Source: Crocinitomix sp. (lineage in GTDB: Bacteria > Bacteroidota > Bacteroidia > Flavobacteriales_D > Crocinitomicaceae). Taken from it: a stretch of DNA of 36,109 bases. Location: positions 1 to 36,109 of the forward strand of contig JAURQI010000070.1 of assembly GCA_030836155.1 (NCBI GenBank), in the 5' to 3' direction. A model generated the notes under the pieces. The model searched no databases, was not told where the DNA came from, and saw only the letters and a program-made list of their open reading frames with translations. Position 1 is the stretch's first letter, and every line of letters begins with the position of its first letter. Below are positions 15,937 through 25,469 of this stretch, one piece after another. The position numbers and the translations under genes are program-made.

Positions 15937-17019
15937 TTATTTTACTTCGATTGACAAACCAATAGAGTGTACCCCATTGAATAATGCTGTTTGTCTAAAT
16001 GCATATTGTATTCCAAGCATGCTATTATTCTTTCCGACAACAGCGTCAACTGAAACACCAGCCGTTAATCCGCTTAATGCAGTGACACGTGAAGCAAACG
16101 CAAACTCAGATGAGAATAAGCCTTGTTCATAAACATAGCCAGCCATCATATTGAAATTCATTTTCCCACCAGTCATTGCATAATTTAGACCTAATCTGAA
16201 CTGATCATTTGAGAATGAATTCGCAGAAAAAGCTAAAGCAGTTGTTAGGGTATGTTGCTCATTAAAGATAAAGTCATATGACCCACCAATTGACAACAAC
16301 GAAGGCATCTCAAAAGTTGCTGATCTTTGCTCCAACGTCGCAACGTCACCAGAATTTGGGTACATTACCTGAATCGAAAGACCATCACCTTGGAAATCCA
16401 TTGTTGGTCCGATATTCTTAAGAGCAATACCAAATTTAATGTGATCTTCCTCTCCAGTAACATAACGGATACCAGCATCAACTGCAACTCCAGTTCCACG
16501 GAGGTCAGCAATTGACTCGTTGATCACCTTGAAATTAATTCCACCATAAATCGAGTTTGAGAACTCTCTTGCATACCCAACATTGAAGTTAGAATATGTT
16601 GGAGAGAATTTTCCACTACTCGGCTCTGGCAAATCAACTGTTGTGATATCAATATCACCAAAAGTCATTGCCATTACAGTAACGGATATAACACTACTCT
16701 CTCCTACTCGTTGAGCAAGTCCTGCAGTATTGATATTAATCCCTGCACCACCTAACCAATTCGTACGATCGAATCTGATTTGTGTTTTATCAGTAAAAGC
16801 CAATCCTGCAATATTTGTATATACGGCATCCAAACCGTTAGCACAAGATACACCAGCATCTCCCCAAGCCGATGAACGCGCCCACGGGTTGATTAGCAAT
16901 TCCGTTGCTCCAGCAGAACCGACACGGTCACCATTTCCAGCCATAGCTGTACTTGACAGACCTAATGCCATTGTAGCTAAAAACGTTCTTTTTATGAATT
17001 TATTCATTTTCATCTTCAA
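15937..17019 (-). CDS. PorV/PorQ-family outer membrane protein
   Basis: A 360-residue protein with a signal peptide (about residues 1-27, LSSTAMAGN). The mature start GDRVGSAGATELLINPWARSSAWGDAGVS and the following AVYTNIAGLAF are the marks of the PorV/PorQ (UPF0164) family of FadL-like barrels in the T9SS. It ends GVHSIGLSIEVK with barrel-like alternation. In that family PorV shuttles T9SS cargo from the translocon to the attachment complex. Several paralogs usually exist; being encoded with a receptor and a large secreted protein suggests a dedicated paralog rather than the core porV. It follows the 1395-residue gene by 18 bases. Confidence 0.85.
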   Translation of the reverse strand: MKMKMNKFIKRTFLATMALGLSSTAMAGNGDRVGSAGATELLINPWARSSAWGDAGVSCANGLDAVYTNIAGLAFTDKTQIRFDRTNWLGGAGININTAGLAQRVGESSVISVTVMAMTFGDIDITTVDLPEPSSGKFSPTYSNFNVGYAREFSNSIYGGINFKVINESIADLRGTGVAVDAGIRYVTGEEDHIKFGIALKNIGPTMDFQGDGLSIQVMYPNSGDVATLEQRSATFEMPSLLSIGGSYDFIFNEQHTLTTALAFSANSFSNDQFRLGLNYAMTGGKMNFNMMAGYVYEQGLFSSEFAFASRVTALSGLTAGVSVDAVVGKNNSMLGIQYAFRQTALFNGVHSIGLSIEVK

Positions 17020-17037
17020 TAATTTAAGTTCTTAATC

Positions 17038-20000
17038 TTACAAGTTATCTAGGTCTGCTTGTCGCAACACGCCAAACCATTTAAGAATCTTCTCGTATTC
17101 TACCATGTTTCCATTTTCATCTGGAACTTCGATTTTCACATGTATGATGTACATACCTCCTGCAATCGGAATTCCTTGATGGTTTCTTAAATCCCAATCA
17201 ACCGAAGTTAATGGGTCATCTTTAATGAAGTTTCTTACTAAAGCACCTTGCATGTTGAAGATTGTGATCTCACAACGCTCAGGTAGGTTAGTAATCTTTA
17301 CACGGTTATCACGTTTCCCGGTCTCATACTCACTATAAGCATAGTACGGGTTAGGAACGATATTGATATTATCAATTACCGATACGAGACGCTCAGAATC
17401 ACCTGTTACTGATGGATTGTCAAAGCTAAATTGATAAAGTGGGAAACCTTCGTTTTCACCATCAACTTCTCTTTCCTCGTAAGGTTTGTTGACACGCGCG
17501 CTGATCTTAACATCTGACGATAATAACTCTTCATCATCTGCTAACATTGGCTCCATGACCCACATACAATTTTCCCATGCATCACGATAACTCGTATTAG
17601 ACTCATCTTTTAATTGTTCATACAAAAACTGACCGTTATCATAAGAACCAGAATTACTAGCCTCAGCAGAGAATACGTATACATAGTGCATTCCTCCAAA
17701 TAGCGGCGAACCTGAATTATCAGCGAAATTTGAAGTTGGGTTCCAAATCATGTCGTCTCCGTTATCACCTGGTAACCATGAATTTTCAGAGAAAACCATA
17801 TTTAATCGTTGACCAGTTGTTAAATCAATTGCATAACCAGGGAACCAACCCATACCTTTTTTATCATCACCTTCAAAGTCTGTCTCCCCATCAGGCTGGC
17901 CATCCTTATTAACAGAAGGATCACTTCTTAATGTTAAAATATCATCACCTTCTTCAGGATACTCCGTTTGAGCCGGATTATTGTTCATTTCGATCACTGG
18001 ACATCTTGTCCACTTCGTCTTATCATCTGTTATAATGATATCGATATCGTGAAGATCTTCTAAACTGACAATGTTTTGCAGTGCACCTGCTAGACCGAAC
18101 CAAGATGTATTTACTTCATACCAAGGTGTAGACTCATCTTCACCAGGGAAACCGAATGGATTACCATAAGGCCCTTTTCCAACAAACTTAAATGGAGCAA
18201 TACCGCCTTCTAATAGTTGTTCGTATAATTGATCTTCTGCATCCAAGGCAAAGTCATCATAATGACAAGGTTGGAAAATCCAGTTAGTTGCTATACAATC
18301 AGGATTTGGATCTGTTGCGTGGTTTCCAGCTTCTTCACTGTTACCTACACGTATCCAGTTTGATGGATAGAAAGAATCATCATCTTGAACAAAATCCAAC
18401 CATCTTTTCGAAGAATCAGCAAATGTAATGGACGATCCGATAGGTGCTATATATCTATTCGGTCCGAAACCATCATAATACTGCTGATTAATTTGTACTG
18501 AAATACCCCAGTCCATAATTAACTGCTCGCGGATTACACCAATTGTTTGGTCAGACCAAACTGTGTCTCTCACACCGTCAGCATTTCTTTCTAACCACCA
18601 AATATCTTCAGCGATTGACGATGAATCTTTTCCAAACCCTAAGGTATAGTCACCACCTTTTAAATTTAGTGGATCAACCACCTTAACATCGATTGGACCA
18701 GCACCTGCTGCATAAGTTGGATGCTTGACAGAACCATCTGCCAAGATATCATCAGTAGTGCTTTGAGTAAACTCAACAAATGTTCCACCATTACCTATAC
18801 CCTCAATCTGTGTGATTTCCGGTTGAAATCCATAGCTTGTTGTGAATACACGACCATCGGCTTCAGGTGAAGGATCATGTGGTATACCTACTACCGACTC
18901 AATTCCTCCACCAGTTCCAGAAATACGTGAACGCAAATAAGGTCTTTTTTGACCATCTAATAATTCTGGATTAGTCGGATCGTATTGTTTGTATTGGTTA
19001 TAAGCATAAGAAACAGCTAAATAGTAATATTTCTTGTGATTAACTAATGTTCTATCGCCACTAGCGAAAAGATCTTCAGTGATGCGGAATGAACGTCTTA
19101 GACCTTGGTCTAAATCAGTTTCAGCTTCTTCTACCATGACAGCTGGAATTGAAATATCCAATTCTTCGTTGTATGTATAGTTTACCAACTTACCGACACC
19201 ATTCACCACATCTGACTGAGCAACCAAACGTGCTTTAGATAAATCTCCTAAATCACCAACTGAGGCTAATTCGTCAGCCATTTGATAAATTTGGAAACCT
19301 TCGAAACGGAACGTATCATCATAGAATATTCCTTCTTCGATTAATTCGTCAGGAGTAATAATGTTAATCTTATCACGCTCGAAATAGCTTTCCAGATCAT
19401 ATCCAGCAGGATCGTTTAACAACAAGATTAACTCGTTCTCTAATTCTTGAATGGTCAATTCTGGTGCTACTGGCGGCTCAACTAACTGGAAACAGTTATC
19501 GAATAACGCCTGTGCTTTTGAATCGGCAGACTTTAATGCTCTTAAAGGAGCTTCCAAATCAGACTCGCTACTTTGACCTATTACAACACCTACAGTAATG
19601 TTATTTACCGCACCTGGTCTCAAGATAAAAGGACCAGCAGATTGCAAGAAACGACGGTCACCTTTAGGGTTATTTACCGTAATCTCTGACCAAGGATCTG
19701 ATGAAGGTAAAGCATTAGGGTAAGTACCCCATCCTAATGGATCAGAATCATCTGGATACATAAACTTAGTTGGGATACCTGAACCACTTGTGTTACCGTT
19801 ACCACCAAATTGCATATTCAAACCATTCTTCCAGATACCTCTTAAGTATCGGTAATAATCTGCTGCTGAACCTGGATCACCATAAGGCCCTGGATCACGC
19901 TCGTGATATACAAATCGCTGCATACCGAAACGCTCATTATCCGCGATTCCGTCACCGTAACCTATTCCCAAACCTGAGTATGGTATACCTCCTTGTGCAA

Positions 20001-21225
20001 GCGCTACAGTCACGTCAGCAGTCAATGGATTATCAATACCATCATTATCTTGATATGGTCCCTCGAAGAAATCGACACCAACAGCTGGAGGATTCTCACC
20101 ATAACCTGGCTGATTTCCTCCACCTTCGTCGTTCAAGTCACCATTATAAGTATATCCTAAACCTCTGGATACATCACAACCAACATAATCATCATCATTC
20201 AAACCGTATCCAATATCAGCATCAACCCACTGACCGAAATATGTTTCGTAAAGTGTTTGTGTACCACGGTTAATTAATTCGTAGTTGTAGAATGTCATGT
20301 CATTGATCTCATCATCCGTTGCGAATGAGAAAGCTTGTGCACGAATCTCCATCCCGATTGGGTCACCACCTGATTCTGTATGAATATTACCTTTATCGTT
20401 AAAAACCCACCAGTGCGTTTCATCACCAAAAAGTGTCACACGACGGTCATTTCTACAATCGATTTCTTCTTCAATATCATACCAAGGATAATCTCCATCT
20501 TCTAAAGGACGATAAACACCGTTCCCCGTTTCTCCATCTACTGCATTATCATAGAATGGTGCTAGATAAAAATCTTGCCCTAGTGACTCATCGCCGTGCG
20601 CTGGCCATCCAACGATACGATCAATAATCTCTTCACTTGGACGCTCAATGCCTTCACAATCTGCAGGATCGGTTACACCGTTCTCACAATTCCACCATGC
20701 GATGAATTGCAAAACTTCCGTTTTACGAATGGTAAAGAAATTATCATATTGCGTACAAGTCGCCGTGAAAACCTCTGCTGCACCATTATCTTTAAATAAT
20801 GTAACATCAGCATTTTGAGGAATAAACGGATCATAATTTCCCGTTCCTGGGATCAAATCACCCAATGGACCAGGCCAGAAATCGTTTCCTTGACGGAACA
20901 TGTGTGCCGCCAACTTCAATTGACCGTTGATATCCTCTCCACCCATCCATAGAGCACCTGAATATATTACATGGTTTCTACTATCCTTTGGATATTCATA
21001 AGAAGAACGACTGTTCGCACGATCTTGCCATAATGAACCTCCTGTCTCAACGAGCGCTCGAATATTGTTAAACTCCATGAAGATTCGCTCATTCGCCGGC
21101 GCACAACCCGCTGCACGCGACTCTGCATCTGATCCTCCCTCAGGACGATATGAACCCTCCAACTTATAAGCCAACAAACTGTTCGCAAGCCCCAACACAA
21201 AAATGCTTAATAATAACTGTTTCAT
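17038..21225 (-). CDS. Very large secreted protein with FlgD/T9SS-like C-terminal Ig domain
   Basis: A 1395-residue exported protein; the signal peptide ends SLLAYK (about residue 19). The N-terminal third is rich in Asp, Gly and Tyr with WMGGEDINGQLKLAAHMFRQG and later many DGxxD-type acidic loops that could bind calcium. From about residue 1275 a domain begins NINIVPNPYYAYSEYE, then VKITNLPERCEITIFNMQG and GMYIIHVKIEV, the pattern of a FlgD-like/T9SS type A Ig fold. It does not end there as normal sorting domains do but continues with KWFGVLRQADLDNL. The middle gene of a receptor/PorV operon; I know of no biochemical role. It may be a surface subunit assembled with both neighbours. Confidence 0.75.
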   Translation of the reverse strand: MKQLLLSIFVLGLANSLLAYKLEGSYRPEGGSDAESRAAGCAPANERIFMEFNNIRALVETGGSLWQDRANSRSSYEYPKDSRNHVIYSGALWMGGEDINGQLKLAAHMFRQGNDFWPGPLGDLIPGTGNYDPFIPQNADVTLFKDNGAAEVFTATCTQYDNFFTIRKTEVLQFIAWWNCENGVTDPADCEGIERPSEEIIDRIVGWPAHGDESLGQDFYLAPFYDNAVDGETGNGVYRPLEDGDYPWYDIEEEIDCRNDRRVTLFGDETHWWVFNDKGNIHTESGGDPIGMEIRAQAFSFATDDEINDMTFYNYELINRGTQTLYETYFGQWVDADIGYGLNDDDYVGCDVSRGLGYTYNGDLNDEGGGNQPGYGENPPAVGVDFFEGPYQDNDGIDNPLTADVTVALAQGGIPYSGLGIGYGDGIADNERFGMQRFVYHERDPGPYGDPGSAADYYRYLRGIWKNGLNMQFGGNGNTSGSGIPTKFMYPDDSDPLGWGTYPNALPSSDPWSEITVNNPKGDRRFLQSAGPFILRPGAVNNITVGVVIGQSSESDLEAPLRALKSADSKAQALFDNCFQLVEPPVAPELTIQELENELILLLNDPAGYDLESYFERDKINIITPDELIEEGIFYDDTFRFEGFQIYQMADELASVGDLGDLSKARLVAQSDVVNGVGKLVNYTYNEELDISIPAVMVEEAETDLDQGLRRSFRITEDLFASGDRTLVNHKKYYYLAVSYAYNQYKQYDPTNPELLDGQKRPYLRSRISGTGGGIESVVGIPHDPSPEADGRVFTTSYGFQPEITQIEGIGNGGTFVEFTQSTTDDILADGSVKHPTYAAGAGPIDVKVVDPLNLKGGDYTLGFGKDSSSIAEDIWWLERNADGVRDTVWSDQTIGVIREQLIMDWGISVQINQQYYDGFGPNRYIAPIGSSITFADSSKRWLDFVQDDDSFYPSNWIRVGNSEEAGNHATDPNPDCIATNWIFQPCHYDDFALDAEDQLYEQLLEGGIAPFKFVGKGPYGNPFGFPGEDESTPWYEVNTSWFGLAGALQNIVSLEDLHDIDIIITDDKTKWTRCPVIEMNNNPAQTEYPEEGDDILTLRSDPSVNKDGQPDGETDFEGDDKKGMGWFPGYAIDLTTGQRLNMVFSENSWLPGDNGDDMIWNPTSNFADNSGSPLFGGMHYVYVFSAEASNSGSYDNGQFLYEQLKDESNTSYRDAWENCMWVMEPMLADDEELLSSDVKISARVNKPYEEREVDGENEGFPLYQFSFDNPSVTGDSERLVSVIDNINIVPNPYYAYSEYETGKRDNRVKITNLPERCEITIFNMQGALVRNFIKDDPLTSVDWDLRNHQGIPIAGGMYIIHVKIEVPDENGNMVEYEKILKWFGVLRQADLDNL

Positions 21226-21263
21226 AATCTATCTATTACTATCTGTAAAAAGTCGAATTAACT

Positions 21264-24200
21264 TTAAAAATCAAATTTAACACCTAAACGAATTGTTCTT
21301 GGAATACCATAGTTAAATGGATTCTGAACCTTCAACTGGTACAAATCTCTGAATGATCGCTCATCCAATTGATTCTGGATTGACTGCTGGAATTGTGCAG
21401 CTGTCAAATAACCATCGTCATCAGGGTTACCAGTTGCACGGTATACGTTTAATGTATTGATGATATTAAACATATTCGTTACACGCACATACACATTCAA
21501 ATAAGCAGCTTTCTTTTTGTTCTCGTCATCACCAAACTCTAACATAAAGTTTCTGTCAATCTGAAGATCAACACGATACTGCCAAGGTTTTCTAGATCCA
21601 TTTAATGAACCGTCTAATTGAGAAGTACCACCTGCCAATAACGCTTCACCTGCAGCTAGTTTAAATCCTGAATATGGTGTTCCTGAACCAATTTGAGTAA
21701 CTACGTTCAAACCTGTATTCTCTAAAACACCGAAGTCTCCGATCATTGGTCCATTATAGTCTTTTCCTTCACCATATCGGTAATCGAATACAATATTGAA
21801 TCCGTGTCTTTGATCATAGTTGTATGGAAAGATGGTTCTTAAGTTTGGCTCTCCCGAATTAACCAAAGTCAACGCCGAGTTTGCATCTGAACCAGTACCA
21901 TTAGCAAACTGCAATGTATATGCAGCAGTCATTCGGATATTACCTGTTCTTCTTAAGTCATAAGAAATTGTCAAACCTTTTACCGTACCAAAATCACGGT
22001 TACCATATGAACGGTAAGTATTCGGATATGCAGAGAATACATTTACCAACTGAACTTGATCACGTTGCTCTTTGTAGAAAGCCGAGATTTTCAATGATGA
22101 AGTTTTTGTTAATACCTGCTGGAATCCTAATTCGTAATCGATTGTTCTTTCCGGACGTAAGTTAGGGTTGTTGATAATAACGTTACGCGCTTCTAAGAAT
22201 TGATAATCAATTGGATTAAAACGGTTACCTGTTGTAGGTCGTTTTGTTAAGATATCGTAATGAGCAAAGAATGAAGCTTCATCCGAAATCGGGAATGAGA
22301 AAGCAACACGTGGCATGAAATTCACCTGCGGCTCATAATCTTCAAAGGAATCTGCTGTAGGCTCAGTTAGCGTATTATCTTGTAACCAAGGTGCGATACC
22401 TTTAGAACCTTCTAACAATTGTGGATCAGATACCTCAACACCTTGAGCATCATACCAAGTATCACCATTACGGTAACCATTAATTGCAGTAGGATTATCA
22501 ACATCATTTACATAGACTACGAAATCCTCTCCCATATTCTCTGGGTGAGCTATAGACGTTCCGTTCTCGAATGCATCAACCTCACGAACCGTTTTTGCTT
22601 CATAAAGAAGGTATTTATCTTTCAACACAGGCTGGTTAGCGTCGAATACATCAACACGAACACCAACATTAAAGATGATGTCGTCAAAAGCAAATTTATC
22701 CATTATGTACCCTGACATGTATATTGGTTGAAAAGCACCAATTGTACGCGCATAGTTTTGATCATCATTAAATTCATTGAAATATTTATTGATATCGGTA
22801 TTACCTCTTACAATATCTCCAGTATGATCATAACCAAACCAAGTAAAATATGTTTGTCCCGAATTCAAAAGCTCATCTGCACTAAACATGTCAAGCGAGA
22901 AAAAATTCGGATCTAAACCATCAATATTAACAAAATCAGTTCCGTCTGTCTCGATGTCCATACCTTGCTCTCTCAACTTCTTTCTTACATTATAATCGAA
23001 GAAATACTGAGCATCATCATTTTCTTGACCACCAAATTCACCCTTTGAAGCGTTCAATCGTTCGTATGTAATTCTTGGGTAAGTTCCGAAATAATCAAAT
23101 GTATAATTATCTCTATCTAGCTCCAATATGTGGTTGTTCATATACTGACGTGCAATCTCCCACATTCCGATCGGTGATCCAGAAAATTGTCTATCCCATC
23201 TTTGCTCGTATTCGAAACCTAATGAAATAGCGTGGTCATTTAAGTTAATTGTACCTGAACCTGTGATACGGAATTGCTCCGTACGACCAAAAGCATATCC
23301 TCCGAAAGGAGTTCCTAAGTTACTCCAAATACCATAAACACTTTGAGGAACGTCACCGTTTCTTAAGGCGTTACCTTGTTGAATTTGAAATAAATTCTCG
23401 AAGTTATCTTCTGGGTTACCAGCGTAGATATCGAAGTACTGACTCGTGATAGCAGCGAATGCCTCGTTATTAGTTGATGGTGTAAAAACAACCAATGTAT
23501 CGTTGAATCCATTATGGATCAAACTGTCATTGTCTTGGTTAAACTCATAAGTTGTCTCTCTGTAGATGTCGAATTTACCAACATGACCGTAATTAAAGAT
23601 ACGATCTTCGTGACGCTCATCCCATACTCTAAAGTTAGTTTGAGAGTAATCAACCATTAATGAGTAAAATGCAGATTTGATTTTAGAAGTTGACCCTTCC
23701 TGGTTATTATTAAATCGTTGCGTAAAACGTCCATAAACTCTCCAGTCATATGAATTCGTTACACCAAAGTTATCGAAATTGAATAATGAGCCTGCGTAAT
23801 TGTAGTTACGGTTATTACTGTAAGCCAAGTTACCACCAAATGTTAAGTTAATTGAAGGCCCTGCATTAACGTCAATTTTACCTGCTGTTGAGAATGATCT
23901 CGAACGCGCATTCATTCTCCAAGGCGTTTGTTCGAAGTCTGATAATTCAGGATCATTATTGTGACGTAAGAATTCAGAGTTATAATAAACACCCCCACCT
24001 TCTTCTCCAGTTGGACGAAGCGGATTAGCTAATAATGAATCTCTAACATCCTTTTTGACTCTCCAAGAGCCACCGTTTGCCAATGGTCTACCATCAACAA
24101 CATCTGTATAGTTTGCCGATAAGAAGAAACCTAGAATAGGCGTTGTTTTTTTTCCAGTAGAATCTTTTTTCATCAATAACGGACCAGAAATCATCCCTTC

Positions 24201-25007
24201 CGCTAGGTTATATCCATATTTATCTAAACCGAATACACGCCCATCATAACCATTTGGATCTTCACCATTGAAATAGAAACCTGAAGTTACCCCTTCAAAT
24301 GACCCAAAGTATCTAGCGGATGGTCCTCTAGTCGTAATCGAGATAATACCTCCCGTTAAATCACCATAGTTAGCCGGAACACCACCCGTAATTACAGCAA
24401 CCTCTTGGATAGCTGATTTAGGTAAGCTTGTTGAACCACGCACCTTAATACCATCGATATAATAATAACTATCTTCAGAACGCGTACCACGAATACTCAA
24501 ACCGCTCGACCCTTCCGCGTTATATACACCACCAACAGTTGCGGCAATTGCCGTAGCAGAACGGCTAGGCATCTTTGATATATCCTCACGCGTTACAGTT
24601 GCTCCTGATGCACCACCATCTTTATCGATCAATGGCACGGTATATGTAGTTACCTCTACCACATCCAACATTTCATCAGATGGAGCTAGCTCTAAAGGCA
24701 GAACCGTTAAACGATCTGAACTTACGATTACACCTTCCTGACGGATACTGGTATAACCAACAAATCGAACTTCGATATCATATTCACCCGGGGCGAGTGA
24801 ACTAATTAAGTATCTCCCATCGAAATCGGTTGCAGCATAGCCTTTTTGTTGGCCATTCTGATAGGCTACCACCTTTACAAATGGTAATGCCTCTCCGGAC
24901 TCTTTGTCTTTGACAGTTCCTTTCACGGAACCTGTACCGGTCTGGGCAAACCCGAAACTCCCTGAAAGTAAGAGTAATGAGAATAAAAAGAATAGTTTTT
25001 TAAGCAT
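21264..25007 (-). CDS. Large TonB-dependent receptor-like protein with carboxypeptidase-regulatory-like domain
   Basis: A 1247-residue outer membrane protein. The signal peptide ends SFGFAQ (residue 22). A carboxypeptidase-regulatory-like domain spans about 26-112 (GSVKGTVKDKESGEALPFVKV, DFDGRYLISSLAPGEYDIEV). The plug follows at about 130-235 (ATAIAATVGGVYNAEG, GLSIRGTRSED, YYYIDGIKVRG, NYGDLTGGIISITTRG), then a long barrel ending PRTIRLGVKFDF with terminal Phe, as expected for outer membrane insertion. Length exceeds ordinary siderophore receptors and is closer to SusC-like proteins, but no SusD gene follows; instead a huge secreted protein and a PorV-family barrel do. The substrate is unknown. 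Confidence 0.85.
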   Translation of the reverse strand: MLKKLFFLFSLLLLSGSFGFAQTGTGSVKGTVKDKESGEALPFVKVVAYQNGQQKGYAATDFDGRYLISSLAPGEYDIEVRFVGYTSIRQEGVIVSSDRLTVLPLELAPSDEMLDVVEVTTYTVPLIDKDGGASGATVTREDISKMPSRSATAIAATVGGVYNAEGSSGLSIRGTRSEDSYYYIDGIKVRGSTSLPKSAIQEVAVITGGVPANYGDLTGGIISITTRGPSARYFGSFEGVTSGFYFNGEDPNGYDGRVFGLDKYGYNLAEGMISGPLLMKKDSTGKKTTPILGFFLSANYTDVVDGRPLANGGSWRVKKDVRDSLLANPLRPTGEEGGGVYYNSEFLRHNNDPELSDFEQTPWRMNARSRSFSTAGKIDVNAGPSINLTFGGNLAYSNNRNYNYAGSLFNFDNFGVTNSYDWRVYGRFTQRFNNNQEGSTSKIKSAFYSLMVDYSQTNFRVWDERHEDRIFNYGHVGKFDIYRETTYEFNQDNDSLIHNGFNDTLVVFTPSTNNEAFAAITSQYFDIYAGNPEDNFENLFQIQQGNALRNGDVPQSVYGIWSNLGTPFGGYAFGRTEQFRITGSGTINLNDHAISLGFEYEQRWDRQFSGSPIGMWEIARQYMNNHILELDRDNYTFDYFGTYPRITYERLNASKGEFGGQENDDAQYFFDYNVRKKLREQGMDIETDGTDFVNIDGLDPNFFSLDMFSADELLNSGQTYFTWFGYDHTGDIVRGNTDINKYFNEFNDDQNYARTIGAFQPIYMSGYIMDKFAFDDIIFNVGVRVDVFDANQPVLKDKYLLYEAKTVREVDAFENGTSIAHPENMGEDFVVYVNDVDNPTAINGYRNGDTWYDAQGVEVSDPQLLEGSKGIAPWLQDNTLTEPTADSFEDYEPQVNFMPRVAFSFPISDEASFFAHYDILTKRPTTGNRFNPIDYQFLEARNVIINNPNLRPERTIDYELGFQQVLTKTSSLKISAFYKEQRDQVQLVNVFSAYPNTYRSYGNRDFGTVKGLTISYDLRRTGNIRMTAAYTLQFANGTGSDANSALTLVNSGEPNLRTIFPYNYDQRHGFNIVFDYRYGEGKDYNGPMIGDFGVLENTGLNVVTQIGSGTPYSGFKLAAGEALLAGGTSQLDGSLNGSRKPWQYRVDLQIDRNFMLEFGDDENKKKAAYLNVYVRVTNMFNIINTLNVYRATGNPDDDGYLTAAQFQQSIQNQLDERSFRDLYQLKVQNPFNYGIPRTIRLGVKFDF

Positions 25008-25049
25008 AAGTAAGCGTGTTTGTTAAAAAATCCTAAAAACAATAGCCCG

Positions 25050-25128
25050 TAAATATAGGTAATTTATAAATCAACGAGCAAGAAATAAACAACAAAAATT
25101 CACAGGGACAAACCCGTTAACAAATTTA
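25050..25128 (-). promoter_or_regulatory. Candidate promoters of the TonB-receptor/PorV operon
   Basis: Two -10 candidates precede the 25007 start. TATATTTA at 25050-25057 has CTTG 21 bases upstream (25079-25082) and would give a leader of about 37 bases. TAAATTTG at 25121-25128 matches TAnnTTTG exactly but lacks a -33 TTTG. I cannot choose between them. Confidence 0.35.
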
Positions 25129-25178
25129 GGCAGATAGTATGGCTAAAAAAATGGATCAGAATATCAATTGAGACAATT

Positions 25179-25469
25179 TTATACGAGTCTATTATTCTTC
25201 ATTGGTTTCCCCTTTTGGCGGCGACTTGCATTTTTTGCTGCACGCTTCATTCGTTTACGGGTTTCCTTATCTTGATTTCTCCAATGTCTCTTACGCGTTC
25301 GCTTTTGACGTTTGTAAGTACTCTTAACACGCTTAGATTTCTTATTTCCTCCGCTATCCTTAACACTCTTAGCACCCTTGTTTTGAGCCAATGATTCTTG
25401 AGGCATTGCAAAAGCTAGTGCAATAATTATTAGTACTTTCGTTATTATATTAAAGCGTCTGTTATCCAT
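25179..25469 (-). CDS. Very basic small exported protein
   Basis: A 96-residue protein with an N-terminal signal peptide (VLIIIALAFAMPQESLAQ, cleavage after about residue 29) and a mature chain of about 67 residues made largely of Lys and Arg (KRVKSTYKRQKRTRKRHWRNQ, KRMKRAAKNASRRQKGK). No Cys and no known fold. Such a chain could bind polyanions such as lipopolysaccharide, DNA or acidic polysaccharide in the envelope, but that is only inference from charge. An exact TAnnTTTG (TATATTTG, 25474-25481) lies five bases upstream of the ATG, so the mRNA may be leaderless. Its ATG overlaps that of the divergent lipoprotein gene. Confidence 0.6.
   Translation of the reverse strand: MDNRRFNIITKVLIIIALAFAMPQESLAQNKGAKSVKDSGGNKKSKRVKSTYKRQKRTRKRHWRNQDKETRKRMKRAAKNASRRQKGKPMKNNRLV

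Noticed and set aside
19770-20273. 167-codon plus-strand open frame opposite the 1395-residue gene
   Set aside because: Its product is His/Asn/Tyr-rich without fold-like pattern, a typical antisense shadow of Asp/Gly/Tyr-rich coding sequence on the other strand.
21264-25007. SusC of a SusC/SusD glycan-uptake pair
   Set aside because: No SusD-like lipoprotein gene is next to it; the neighbours are a giant secreted protein and a PorV-family barrel.
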